Shown in pieces: positions 16,606-21,840 of a DNA stretch of 64,000 bases. The DNA lies in IMG/VR virus record IMGVR_UViG_3300010370_005113, positions 1 through 64,000 of that record; one strand, 5' to 3'. The number at the start of each line of letters is the position of its first letter. Within the stretch, counting starts at the first letter, position 1. This DNA comes from a virus. A program made the translations under genes and the position numbers. The notes under the pieces were generated by a model. The model saw nothing but the letters and a program-made list of their open reading frames with translations, was not told where the DNA came from and did not search any database.

Positions 16606-17180
16606 TGGCTGAAACTAAAAATTATCATGCTATAGGTTATGGTAATAAAGATGGAGAAATAAAATTCGGACATATTCATGAAGATGGGGTCCTGGCTGGG
16701 GCAACCTTAAGAAGTGGTCATGACTCAAATCACTACATATCATTAGATTCTAGTGGTAGTAAAACTAGAAAGCACGGAACAATATGTAGTTCTCCTGGGA
16801 CATTTCAAGTTCTTGCTGGAGAAAATGTTCCATCCGGACAAAATGGAGTTTTTATTGACGCTGAGAACGGTGATTTGGTTATAAGAGCAAAAAATGGTAG
16901 AATAAGAATTCTTGCCGAAAATATTGATTTGATTGCTGAAGGAGCCGATGGTAAAAATGGAGTTGTAAGAGTCGAAGGTAACGAAAAAGTTATTGTTAAG
17001 TCTCAGATTATTGAGATAAATTCGACAACATCAACTAAAATTTTTTCTGAAAAAACTGTTGAAGTGATTGGTAAAGGAATTTTAAACATATATGGGGGAT
17101 TAATTGATGCTGCAGATGGAGCAACAAAAATGAAAGGATCTAAAGGTGGTTCAACAAACGAGGATAGAAACAAACTATGA
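16605..17180 (+). CDS. Spike-like beta-helix baseplate protein
   Basis: The 191-residue protein has a His/Gly-rich N-terminus (HAIGYGNKDGEIKFGHIHEDG) and a central run of short beta turns: GVFIDAENGDLVIRAKNGRIRILAENIDLIAEG, continued by VRVEGNEKVIVKSQIIEI. That spacing is like the triple-stranded beta-helix at the C-terminus of T4 gp5 and VgrG. Because the preceding gp5-like protein lacks such a helix, this may be a separately encoded needle. It overlaps gp5 by one base and the next gene by four. The exact name in the cyanophage literature is not known to me. Confidence 0.6.
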   Translation: MAETKNYHAIGYGNKDGEIKFGHIHEDGVLAGATLRSGHDSNHYISLDSSGSKTRKHGTICSSPGTFQVLAGENVPSGQNGVFIDAENGDLVIRAKNGRIRILAENIDLIAEGADGKNGVVRVEGNEKVIVKSQIIEINSTTSTKIFSEKTVEVIGKGILNIYGGLIDAADGATKMKGSKGGSTNEDRNKL

Positions 17181-17953
17181 AAGTACCTGATTTATATGTT
17201 GGAAAAAGATTATTTGTTGGAGAAGGAAACCCAATTGCATTAGGATTAGGACCAACAGAAGCAAGAGGGTCTGCTTATATTGAAGGTCCTGCAATTGTTG
17301 GAGAACCCGGGTCATTTCCATTTAACTATGCAACTTTAATGGTTGGTCCAAATCGCAATGGAGAAGCAACCACACCAGTAGTACCTGGGGCACTTTGTAC
17401 TGGCGTAAACAATCCATATTCTCTAGCAGTTGATGGGAATGCAGCAATATTTGATAACTTAGACGTAGCTCAAAATATTGCTGCAGGTAATAACATCGTT
17501 GCTCAAGGAGAAGTAATGTCTCGGTGCGGAGGTCACATTCTTTCCGCAAAGAAAAACTTTGATATTCCACACCCAACCAAAGAAAATTGGAGGCTTCGTC
17601 ACACCTGCCCCGAAGGTCCTTCCAATGATGTTTATGTTCGTGGAAGAGTTACTAATAAAACAGAAATTCAACTTCCAGAATATTGGAAAAAACTTGTAGA
17701 CCCAAGATCAATTACAGTTTCTTTAACACCTGTTGGTGCTCATCAAGATGTAATTGTAAAACGAATTGGGGAAAATAAAGTATTTCTTCAAGCAAAAGGT
17801 GGTATGCCAATTGATTGTTTTTATCATATCTTTGCAGAAAGAAAAGATGGAGAAAAGTTAATCCCAGAATATGAGGGACAAACCCCAGCAGATTATCCAG
17901 GAAACAATAATGAATATTCTGTTTCTGGATACCATTATGATATTAAGGAGTAA
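17177..17953 (+). CDS. Baseplate/tail structural protein with shared C-terminal domain, copy 1 (VrlC-like)
   Basis: The 258-residue protein has a beta N-terminal half (PDLYVGKRLFVGEGNPIAL, then AVDGNAAIFDNLDVAQNI). The C-terminal domain runs from AKKNFDIPHPTKENWRLRH through CPEGPSNDVYVRGR and ITVSLTPVGAHQDVIVKRI to PADYPGNNNEYSVSGYHYD. The next gene carries the same domain in diverged form. I recall related cyanophage proteins annotated as VrlC-like; the name says nothing about function. Position after gp5 and the beta-rich sequence point to a virion component. Confidence 0.6.
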   Translation: MKVPDLYVGKRLFVGEGNPIALGLGPTEARGSAYIEGPAIVGEPGSFPFNYATLMVGPNRNGEATTPVVPGALCTGVNNPYSLAVDGNAAIFDNLDVAQNIAAGNNIVAQGEVMSRCGGHILSAKKNFDIPHPTKENWRLRHTCPEGPSNDVYVRGRVTNKTEIQLPEYWKKLVDPRSITVSLTPVGAHQDVIVKRIGENKVFLQAKGGMPIDCFYHIFAERKDGEKLIPEYEGQTPADYPGNNNEYSVSGYHYDIKE

Positions 17954-17955
17954 TC

Positions 17956-18609
17956 ATGGCAAACGAATTCATACCTAGAAGTATTGGAAATAAAAATTGT
18001 GATGCTCCTATAGTAGGAACACCACATCCAAATTTTGATTACATTCATAGAACAACAACGGGTGATGAAGATTATCCAGAAGATGCTTGTGCAAGGTATC
18101 TTCAAGTTAATGGAAAGTTTGATGCACTTCAGGTTACTGGTAATGTAACTGCATCATCTTTTACTGGAACAATTAATGTTCAGTCTTGGAAGGGGTTTGA
18201 TATTAAACATCCAAATAAACAAAATCATCGTCTTCGTCATATTTGTTTGGAAGGCCCTGAAGCTGGTGTTTATCATAGAGGAAGACTTACTAACTCTAAT
18301 ATAATTGATGTTCCCGACTATTGGTATGGACTTATTGACCCAGAAAGTATTACAGTAAGTCTGACTCAAATTGGATACTCTCAAGATTTGATTGTTGAAA
18401 AAATTGAATGGGGTAAAAAGATCATTATTAAGTCAGGGAATGGATCTAATATCGATTGTTATTACACGATTCAAGCGGCAAGAATTGATGGTGAAAAACT
18501 CATTGTAGAATATGAAGGATCAACTCCTGCAGACTATCCAGGAGACTCCTCTCAGTTTTCTATTTCGGGTTATGACTATGGCGCTAAGGGGGTTGACAGG
18601 GCAGACTGA
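17956..18609 (+). CDS. Baseplate/tail structural protein with shared C-terminal domain, copy 2 (VrlC-like)
   Basis: The 217-residue protein has a distinct N-terminus (RSIGNKNCDAPIVGTPHPNF, then the VTGNVTASSFTGTINV fibre-type motif). Its C-terminal domain is a clear paralogue of the previous protein: FDIKHPNKQNHRLRHICLEG, VYHRGRLTN, PESITVSLTQIGYSQDLIV and PADYPGDSSQFSISGYDYG. The pair probably arose by tandem duplication. The LQVTGNVTASSFTG linker is the same kind seen in the downstream fibre proteins. The last codons overlap a strong sigma70-type promoter that begins the next transcription unit. Confidence 0.6.
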   Translation: MANEFIPRSIGNKNCDAPIVGTPHPNFDYIHRTTTGDEDYPEDACARYLQVNGKFDALQVTGNVTASSFTGTINVQSWKGFDIKHPNKQNHRLRHICLEGPEAGVYHRGRLTNSNIIDVPDYWYGLIDPESITVSLTQIGYSQDLIVEKIEWGKKIIIKSGNGSNIDCYYTIQAARIDGEKLIVEYEGSTPADYPGDSSQFSISGYDYGAKGVDRAD

Positions 18610-18621
18610 GTGCCCTATACT
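18593..18621 (+). promoter_or_regulatory. Sigma70-type (early) promoter
   Basis: TTGACA (18593-18598), a 17-base spacer, and TATACT (18616-18621) form a near-consensus bacterial promoter. It straddles the stop codon of the previous structural gene and points at the small ORFs at 18647 and 18889. It is the clearest host-type promoter in the window and marks the switch from the late structural operon to an early-type accessory unit. Confidence 0.8.
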
Positions 18622-18646
18622 ACTAAGGTAATCATGAAACGAACCA

Positions 18647-18829
18647 ATGCAAGACGAGTACCTAGCACGATGCGTGGTTGATCCCCTAAAGCGTACAGTG
18701 TATCTGTATTCCACCGAAGGGTCAGAAAAGCAAGTGTCCTGTGAAACGGTTGAAGAGTTTATGAACGTGCTAGACTTTGTTCGTGCTACGGTGGATGAAA
18801 ATACCCTCTCATACGCAAATCCACTTTAA
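18647..18829 (+). CDS. Small conserved-type phage protein of unknown function
   Basis: This 60-residue protein (MQDEYLARCVVDPLKRTVYLYS, then a CETVEEFMNVLDFVRATV helix) has a plausible beta-beta-alpha layout. It lies directly downstream of a strong sigma70-type promoter, so early expression is likely. I recognise no function. The overlapping frame at 18777-18968 has unnatural composition and is not supported. Confidence 0.6.
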   Translation: MQDEYLARCVVDPLKRTVYLYSTEGSEKQVSCETVEEFMNVLDFVRATVDENTLSYANPL

Positions 18830-18888
18830 GTTTCATTTTAGGGTCCAAAAATTCCCGGTAAAATTTTCTCACGCGATACTTTTTCAAA

Positions 18889-19068
18889 ATGCGTCCAGAA
18901 ACACGACAATCAATGGAAATGCTGTTTTCCGCAAAATGGAATGTACCAACGGCAGCTGCAAATTGTAATCTTACTTGTAAAGAAATGAAGATTACATTTA
19001 ATGAATACTGCCGTTTACATCCAAAAACTTACGTGGTACAATCTAACAATCAACTCAGTTTCTTCTGA
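18889..19068 (+). CDS. Small conserved-type phage protein of unknown function (59 codons)
   Basis: The frame starts at the ATG at 18889 and encodes MRPETRQSMEMLFSAKWNVP followed by AAANCNLTCKEMKITFNEYC and a tail ending LSFF. Composition and the helical pattern (two amphipathic helices with a Cys between) look natural. The stop codon sits inside the stem of the terminator at 19052-19074, which neatly ends the early unit. Function is unknown; a small DNA- or protein-binding regulator is possible, but nothing shows it. Confidence 0.65.
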   Translation: MRPETRQSMEMLFSAKWNVPTAAANCNLTCKEMKITFNEYCRLHPKTYVVQSNNQLSFF

Positions 19069-19074
19069 GTTTTT
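19052..19074 (+). terminator. Rho-independent terminator
   Basis: ACTCAG (19053-19058), loop TTTCTT, CTGAGT (19065-19070), then TTTT. The stem contains the stop codon of the 18889 gene. tRNA-Leu begins three bases after the T run. Confidence 0.75.
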
Positions 19075-19076
19075 AT

Positions 19077-19162
19077 GGGCGAGTGATGAAATTGGTTAGA
19101 CATCTCAGACTTAAAATCTGACGGGCATTGCGCCCATGCGGGTTCAAGTCCCGCCTCGCCTA
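19077..19162 (+). tRNA. tRNA-Leu (anticodon UAA)
   Basis: The sequence folds as a type II tRNA. The acceptor stem pairs GGGCGAG with CTCGCCT (one G-U), and the D arm has ATTGGTTAGA. The anticodon stem pairs TCAGA with TCTGA around loop CTTAAAA with anticodon TAA at 19112-19114. A long variable arm pairs GGGC with GCCC, and the T arm is GCGGG-TTCAAGT-CCCGC. No CCA is encoded. It decodes UUA, a codon common in this AT-rich phage and rarer in GC-richer hosts. Confidence 0.95.
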
Positions 19163-19163
19163 T

Positions 19164-19208
19164 TAACGGTAAACTAATATAAATAGTATTGGTTATTGAT
19201 TACCGTTA
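19164..19208 (+). promoter_or_regulatory. Hairpin enclosing a late promoter, immediately before an HNH gene
   Basis: TAACGGTAA (19164-19172) pairs with TTACCGTTA (19200-19208). The stem extends inward with ACTAATA (19173-19179) pairing with TATTGGT (19187-19193, one G-U), leaving a 6-base bulge. The right arm covers the 8 bases before the ATG and its first base, so it would hide the translation start in a read-through transcript. The late promoter TATAAATA (19178-19185) lies at the top of the hairpin. A transcript from it lacks the left arm and cannot fold this way. Confidence 0.7.
19178..19185 (+). promoter_or_regulatory. T4-type late promoter TATAAATA
   Basis: Perfect late box 22 bases before the HNH start at 19208, inside the hairpin at 19164-19208. 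Confidence 0.6.
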
Positions 19209-19666
19209 TGTCTAAGTCCAGAAATTATACAGATGAAGAATTTGCTTTAGCTGTAGAAGAAAGTGGTAGTATTCGCCAAGTTCTACAAAAACTAAATTTA
19301 AGAGAAGCAGGTGGAAACTATCAATGTGCTAAAGAAAGAATTAAAAAACTTAATTTAAGTACTAATCACTTTTATGGGCAAGCGTGGAACAAAGGTAAAA
19401 AATTACCTAAAAGACAACCTATTGAAACTTATCTTGTTGAAGATAGATTAGTTCAATCAAACAACTTAAAAAAGCGTTTGATTAATGAAGGTATAAAACA
19501 ACATAAGTGCGAATGTTGCGGTATTACAGAATGGAATGGTAAAATTGCTCCAATAGAACTTGATCACATTGATGGAAATCGCTACAATAATCGGTTAGAA
19601 AATCTTCGTCTTTTATGCCCCAACTGTCACGCACAAACTCCTACCTATCGAGGTAGAAATAAATAA
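19208..19666 (+). CDS. HNH homing endonuclease 1
   Basis: The protein (152 residues from this ATG) has an N-terminal DNA-binding part (NYTDEEFALAVEESGSIRQVL, a helix-turn-helix-like segment repeated in free-standing phage HNH enzymes) and a C-terminal HNH domain. The HNH part shows CECC, EWNGKIAPIELDHIDGN, NNRLENLRLLC and CPNCH: the two CxxC pairs bind structural zinc, and D-H plus the N and H residues form the beta-beta-alpha-metal active site. A frame from 19196 adds four residues but lacks support. It sits right after tRNA-Leu, a common insertion site for mobile genes, and has its own hairpin/late promoter control. The catalytic module is nearly the same as in the HNH protein at 20134. Confidence 0.9.
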   Translation: MSKSRNYTDEEFALAVEESGSIRQVLQKLNLREAGGNYQCAKERIKKLNLSTNHFYGQAWNKGKKLPKRQPIETYLVEDRLVQSNNLKKRLINEGIKQHKCECCGITEWNGKIAPIELDHIDGNRYNNRLENLRLLCPNCHAQTPTYRGRNK

Positions 19667-19689
19667 TCAAAAGTAGGAATAAACGTCCT

Positions 19690-19959
19690 ATGAAGTACAG
19701 AATTGATGCCGCATACGTTTGGTACAATAAAGGAACTCAAATTGTTCTGATGTACTTTATAAATCAAGTTCCATTTACTTTTGATGAACTTCCAGATTAT
19801 GCAACGCAAGATTTGGAATTAATTCATTTAGCAGATAACGAAAGACGTTTTGAACCAGAGGATTTATACAGGTCATCGTTCTATTTGATTGATGAGCAAT
19901 GTCATCCTCTTATGTTTGATGTTGAACTGGAAAATCCAGAAATGTTACCTGTTGATTAA
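19690..19959 (+). CDS. Hypothetical protein
   Basis: The 89-residue acidic protein (MKYRIDAAYVWYNKGTQIV, then FINQVPFTFDELPDYATQDL and SSFYLIDEQCHPLMFDVEL) is not one I recognise. Alternating hydrophobic strands suggest a small beta-rich fold. It lies between HNH endonuclease 1 and a tRNA-like cloverleaf. Natural composition and the gene spacing support it as real. Confidence 0.6.
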   Translation: MKYRIDAAYVWYNKGTQIVLMYFINQVPFTFDELPDYATQDLELIHLADNERRFEPEDLYRSSFYLIDEQCHPLMFDVELENPEMLPVD

Positions 19960-19962
19960 CCT

Positions 19963-20032
19963 GCCCTATAAGCATTAAATTGATGCGCGACCTTTGTAAC
20001 GTCGAGAACTCGGGGAGGTACCGGGATGGGGC
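19963..20032 (+). tRNA. Degenerate tRNA-Thr(UGU)-like cloverleaf
   Basis: The 70 bases fold into four arms with tRNA spacing. Acceptor GCCCTAT (19963-19969) pairs with ATGGGGC (20026-20032), one G-U. Two linker bases follow. The D stem GCAT/ATGC has a 7-base loop. The anticodon stem CGACC/CGTCG (one C-C mismatch) has loop TTTGTAA with anticodon TGT (19995-19997). A 4-base variable region follows, and the T stem CTCGG/CCGGG has a 7-base loop. The D loop lacks GG and the T loop (GGAGGTA) lacks TTC, so tertiary contacts would be lost. It is either a decaying phage tRNA or a tRNA-shaped RNA with another role. Confidence 0.5.
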
Positions 20033-20072
20033 TTAACTAAATAATGATACCTGGATGTCTGCAAACTTCAGG

Positions 20073-20095
20073 AAGAGGGTGAAAATCCCTCTTTT
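20073..20095 (+). terminator. Rho-independent terminator
   Basis: AAGAGGG (20073-20079) pairs with CCCTCTT (20087-20093) around a 7-base loop, followed by TTTATT. It follows the tRNA-like element and precedes the late promoter of the next gene. Confidence 0.7.
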
Positions 20096-20099
20096 ATTA

Positions 20100-20107
20100 T
20101 ATAAATA
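20100..20107 (+). promoter_or_regulatory. T4-type late promoter TATAAATA
   Basis: Perfect late box 26 bases before the ATG at 20134, within the inverted repeat at 20051-20124. Confidence 0.6.
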
Positions 20108-20133
20108 CCTATGCAGACATCTAGAGTAGAACT

Positions 20134-20745
20134 ATGCCTAACTGGACGGAAGAAGGTTTCCAGCGTATTGTTGATGCTGGAAAAAAGAGTGCATTACTAT
20201 CTAAAGAACGGTCTAAACAACTTCAGGTAGAATATTATAAAAATCCAAAGTTATGTTTAAATTGTTCAGAGATAATACCATATTGTAAAAAAAGAGAAAA
20301 TAAATTTTGCAGTAGTTCTTGTTCTGCTACAGTTTCTAATGCTAAAAGAATAAAGAAAAAAATTTGTTTAGTCTGTGATAATGAAATCAAAAAAGGAGCA
20401 TCAAAATATTGTTCAATAAAGTGTCAAAAAACATATCATTTTAATCAGAGGTTGATTGATTGGATAAATGGTGATGCTGTAACAAACTCAAGAAACTTTT
20501 TCAGAAGATATTTAACAGAGACGCAGGGATACAAATGCTCTTGCTGTCAAATTTCTGAATGGAATGGCAAATCAATTGTTTTAGAGATAGACCATATAGA
20601 TGGAAATTCTGAAAATAATAGACCAGAAAATTTAAGATTTATCTGTCCAAACTGCCATTCACAAACTGAAACATATAAAGCAAGAAATATAGGCAAAGGA
20701 AGACATTATAGAAGAGAACGATATGCTGCTGGACAGAGTTACTAA
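20134..20745 (+). CDS. HNH homing endonuclease 2 with zinc-finger pairs
   Basis: The 203-residue protein has an N-terminal helical region, a Cys-rich middle with two treble-clef-like modules (CLNCSEII ... FCSSSC and CLVCDNEI ... YCSIKC) and a C-terminal HNH domain. The HNH domain (KCSCCQISEWNGKSIVLEID, HIDGNSENNRPENLR, CPNCHSQTETY) is closely related to that of HNH protein 1 at 19208, while the N-terminal halves differ. This points to exchange of DNA-binding modules around one nuclease core. Hairpin and late promoter control upstream are as in protein 1. The target site is unknown. Confidence 0.9.
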   Translation: MPNWTEEGFQRIVDAGKKSALLSKERSKQLQVEYYKNPKLCLNCSEIIPYCKKRENKFCSSSCSATVSNAKRIKKKICLVCDNEIKKGASKYCSIKCQKTYHFNQRLIDWINGDAVTNSRNFFRRYLTETQGYKCSCCQISEWNGKSIVLEIDHIDGNSENNRPENLRFICPNCHSQTETYKARNIGKGRHYRRERYAAGQSY

Positions 20746-20780
20746 ATTATGATAGGATACTAAAAGAGATAAAACTCCAA

Positions 20781-20975
20781 ATGTCACTAATTTCGCAAAG
20801 AGATAGGCAACTCGCCATTGAAGCATTAGAATATTACCGTGATGATGCTTTAAAAAAAGAAGAAGCATTTAAAGAACTTGGTGTAACTGATGTTCAACTC
20901 AATGATGCCTTTATGATGGAACTGAATGCTCTTATAAATTGGATTAAACTGGAATATTTCAAAAATGAAAATTAA
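20781..20975 (+). CDS. Hypothetical small helical protein
   Basis: The 64-residue acidic, all-helical protein (ISQRDRQLAIEALEYYRDDA, then AFKELGVTDVQLNDAFMMEL and NWIKLEYF) is not one I recognise. It has no cysteine and no membrane segment. It overlaps the start of the next small gene by 11 bases, which supports both as real and co-translated. Confidence 0.6.
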   Translation: MSLISQRDRQLAIEALEYYRDDALKKEEAFKELGVTDVQLNDAFMMELNALINWIKLEYFKNEN

Positions 20976-21132
20976 TCTCTGGTATTGTAAAGATATGAAT
21001 CAATGGCGTTGGACTCTTACTGATGACCATCGTCCTGTTGTTAAAATGGAATCTGGACAGCAACCAAATCTTCGTGATGCGATGAATGATGTTGCAAATA
21101 CGGTAGAATACATGATGAATGGCGAAGACTGA
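20965..21132 (+). CDS. Hypothetical small protein (55 codons)
   Basis: The frame encodes MKINLWYCKDMNQWRWTLTD followed by DHRPVVKMESG and a helix LRDAMNDVANTVEYMMNGED. It overlaps the previous gene by 11 bases and the Mom-like gene by 14, so it bridges them without a gap. The beta-hairpin plus helix layout and natural composition support it. I know of no function; coupling to the Mom-like gene makes a supporting role in DNA modification possible but unproven. Confidence 0.65.
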   Translation: MKINLWYCKDMNQWRWTLTDDHRPVVKMESGQQPNLRDAMNDVANTVEYMMNGED

Positions 21133-21751
21133 TTTTTATATTGATAAGGTTTCTAAAAAACAAGCAGAAGATATTTTATTAGAATATCATTACCTGAAAG
21201 ATTTCTCAAAAGGATTCAAATCTGGTTATAATTATGGTTTGTTTGAAAAAAATGATTTTTCTCCACTAAATCTTGGTGGAGTTTTAGGAGTTTGTATTTT
21301 TACTGGATTACCTGTACCTGAAGTTGCTAAAGGAGCATTTGGACTTGAAAGAAACGAACAACAAGGACTCTTTGAACTCTCAAGACTTTGCATCCACCCT
21401 ATTACGCAGTCACGAGAATATAACATCACTTCTTGGTTTGTGTCACAGGCGATTAGACAACTTCGGAAAGATACTGAAGTTAAAGCAATCCTTTCTTATG
21501 CTGATTCAGATCACCATTCTGGTACAATTTATCGCGCTTGCAACTTTAAATATTACGGTCTCACGGATCGAAAAAAAGATTTCTACTATTCAGACGGAAC
21601 TAAACACTCTCGTGGAAAAATAAAGGGCGAAGATGGTGAATGGAAAGACCGTAGTAGAAAGCATAGATACTTGATGATATTTGATAAAGAGTTGAAAAAG
21701 AGCTTGACGTGGGAAGAAGAGAAGTGGTATAATAATCAAGGCGATACTTAA
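21119..21751 (+). CDS. Mom-like GNAT-fold DNA modification protein
   Basis: Mu Mom changes adenines to a carbamoylmethyl derivative that blocks restriction; it has an acyl-CoA acetyltransferase (GNAT) fold. This 210-residue protein shows the Mom-family order: GGVLGVCIFTGLP (strand), FELSR89LCIHP, ITSWFVSQAIRQLRKD (cofactor-side helix), and ILSYAD129SDHHSGTIY138RACNFKYYG. The R in ELSRL, the D of YAD and the Y of TIYRA correspond by motif to residues essential in Mom. The C-terminus is basic. Alternatives are a general GNAT acetyltransferase. A terminator follows, so it ends the accessory unit. Confidence 0.75.
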   Translation: MAKTDFYIDKVSKKQAEDILLEYHYLKDFSKGFKSGYNYGLFEKNDFSPLNLGGVLGVCIFTGLPVPEVAKGAFGLERNEQQGLFELSRLCIHPITQSREYNITSWFVSQAIRQLRKDTEVKAILSYADSDHHSGTIYRACNFKYYGLTDRKKDFYYSDGTKHSRGKIKGEDGEWKDRSRKHRYLMIFDKELKKSLTWEEEKWYNNQGDT

Positions 21752-21774
21752 CCAGACCCTTCCGTGTGCTTCAG

Positions 21775-21794
21775 AACCTCCTTCGGGGGGTTTT
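21775..21794 (+). terminator. Rho-independent terminator
   Basis: AACCTCC (21775-21781), tetraloop TTCG, GGGGGTT (21786-21792; one G-U), with a T run. It separates the accessory unit from the fibre operon. Confidence 0.85.
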
Positions 21795-21801
21795 GTTGTA
21801 T

Positions 21802-21809
21802 GATAAATA
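21802..21809 (+). promoter_or_regulatory. T4-type late promoter GATAAATA
   Basis: Located 7 bases after the terminator and 31 bases before the large structural gene at 21841. Confidence 0.6.
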
Positions 21810-21840
21810 ATCCATAACGGAAACTATAAGCACTAATAAA

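Larger units (their letters stand above)
20051..20124 (+). promoter_or_regulatory. Long inverted repeat enclosing a terminator and a late promoter, before HNH gene 2
   Basis: CTGGATGTCTGCA (20051-20063) pairs with TGCAGACATCTAG (20112-20124) over 13 bases with one G-U. Between the arms are a terminator hairpin (20073-20095) and TATAAATA (20100-20107). The right arm ends 9 bases before the ATG at 20134 and covers part of the likely ribosome binding site. Late transcripts would start around the right arm and lack the left one. Confidence 0.6.

Noticed and set aside
18634-18681. A 15-codon leader peptide (MKRTNARRVPSTMRG) after the sigma70 promoter
   Set aside because: It is too short to support, overlaps the 18647 gene in another frame, and no attenuator structure is evident.
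18777-18968. Frame overlapping the 18647 and 18889 genes
   Set aside because: It has unnatural composition and overlaps two better supported small genes in other frames.
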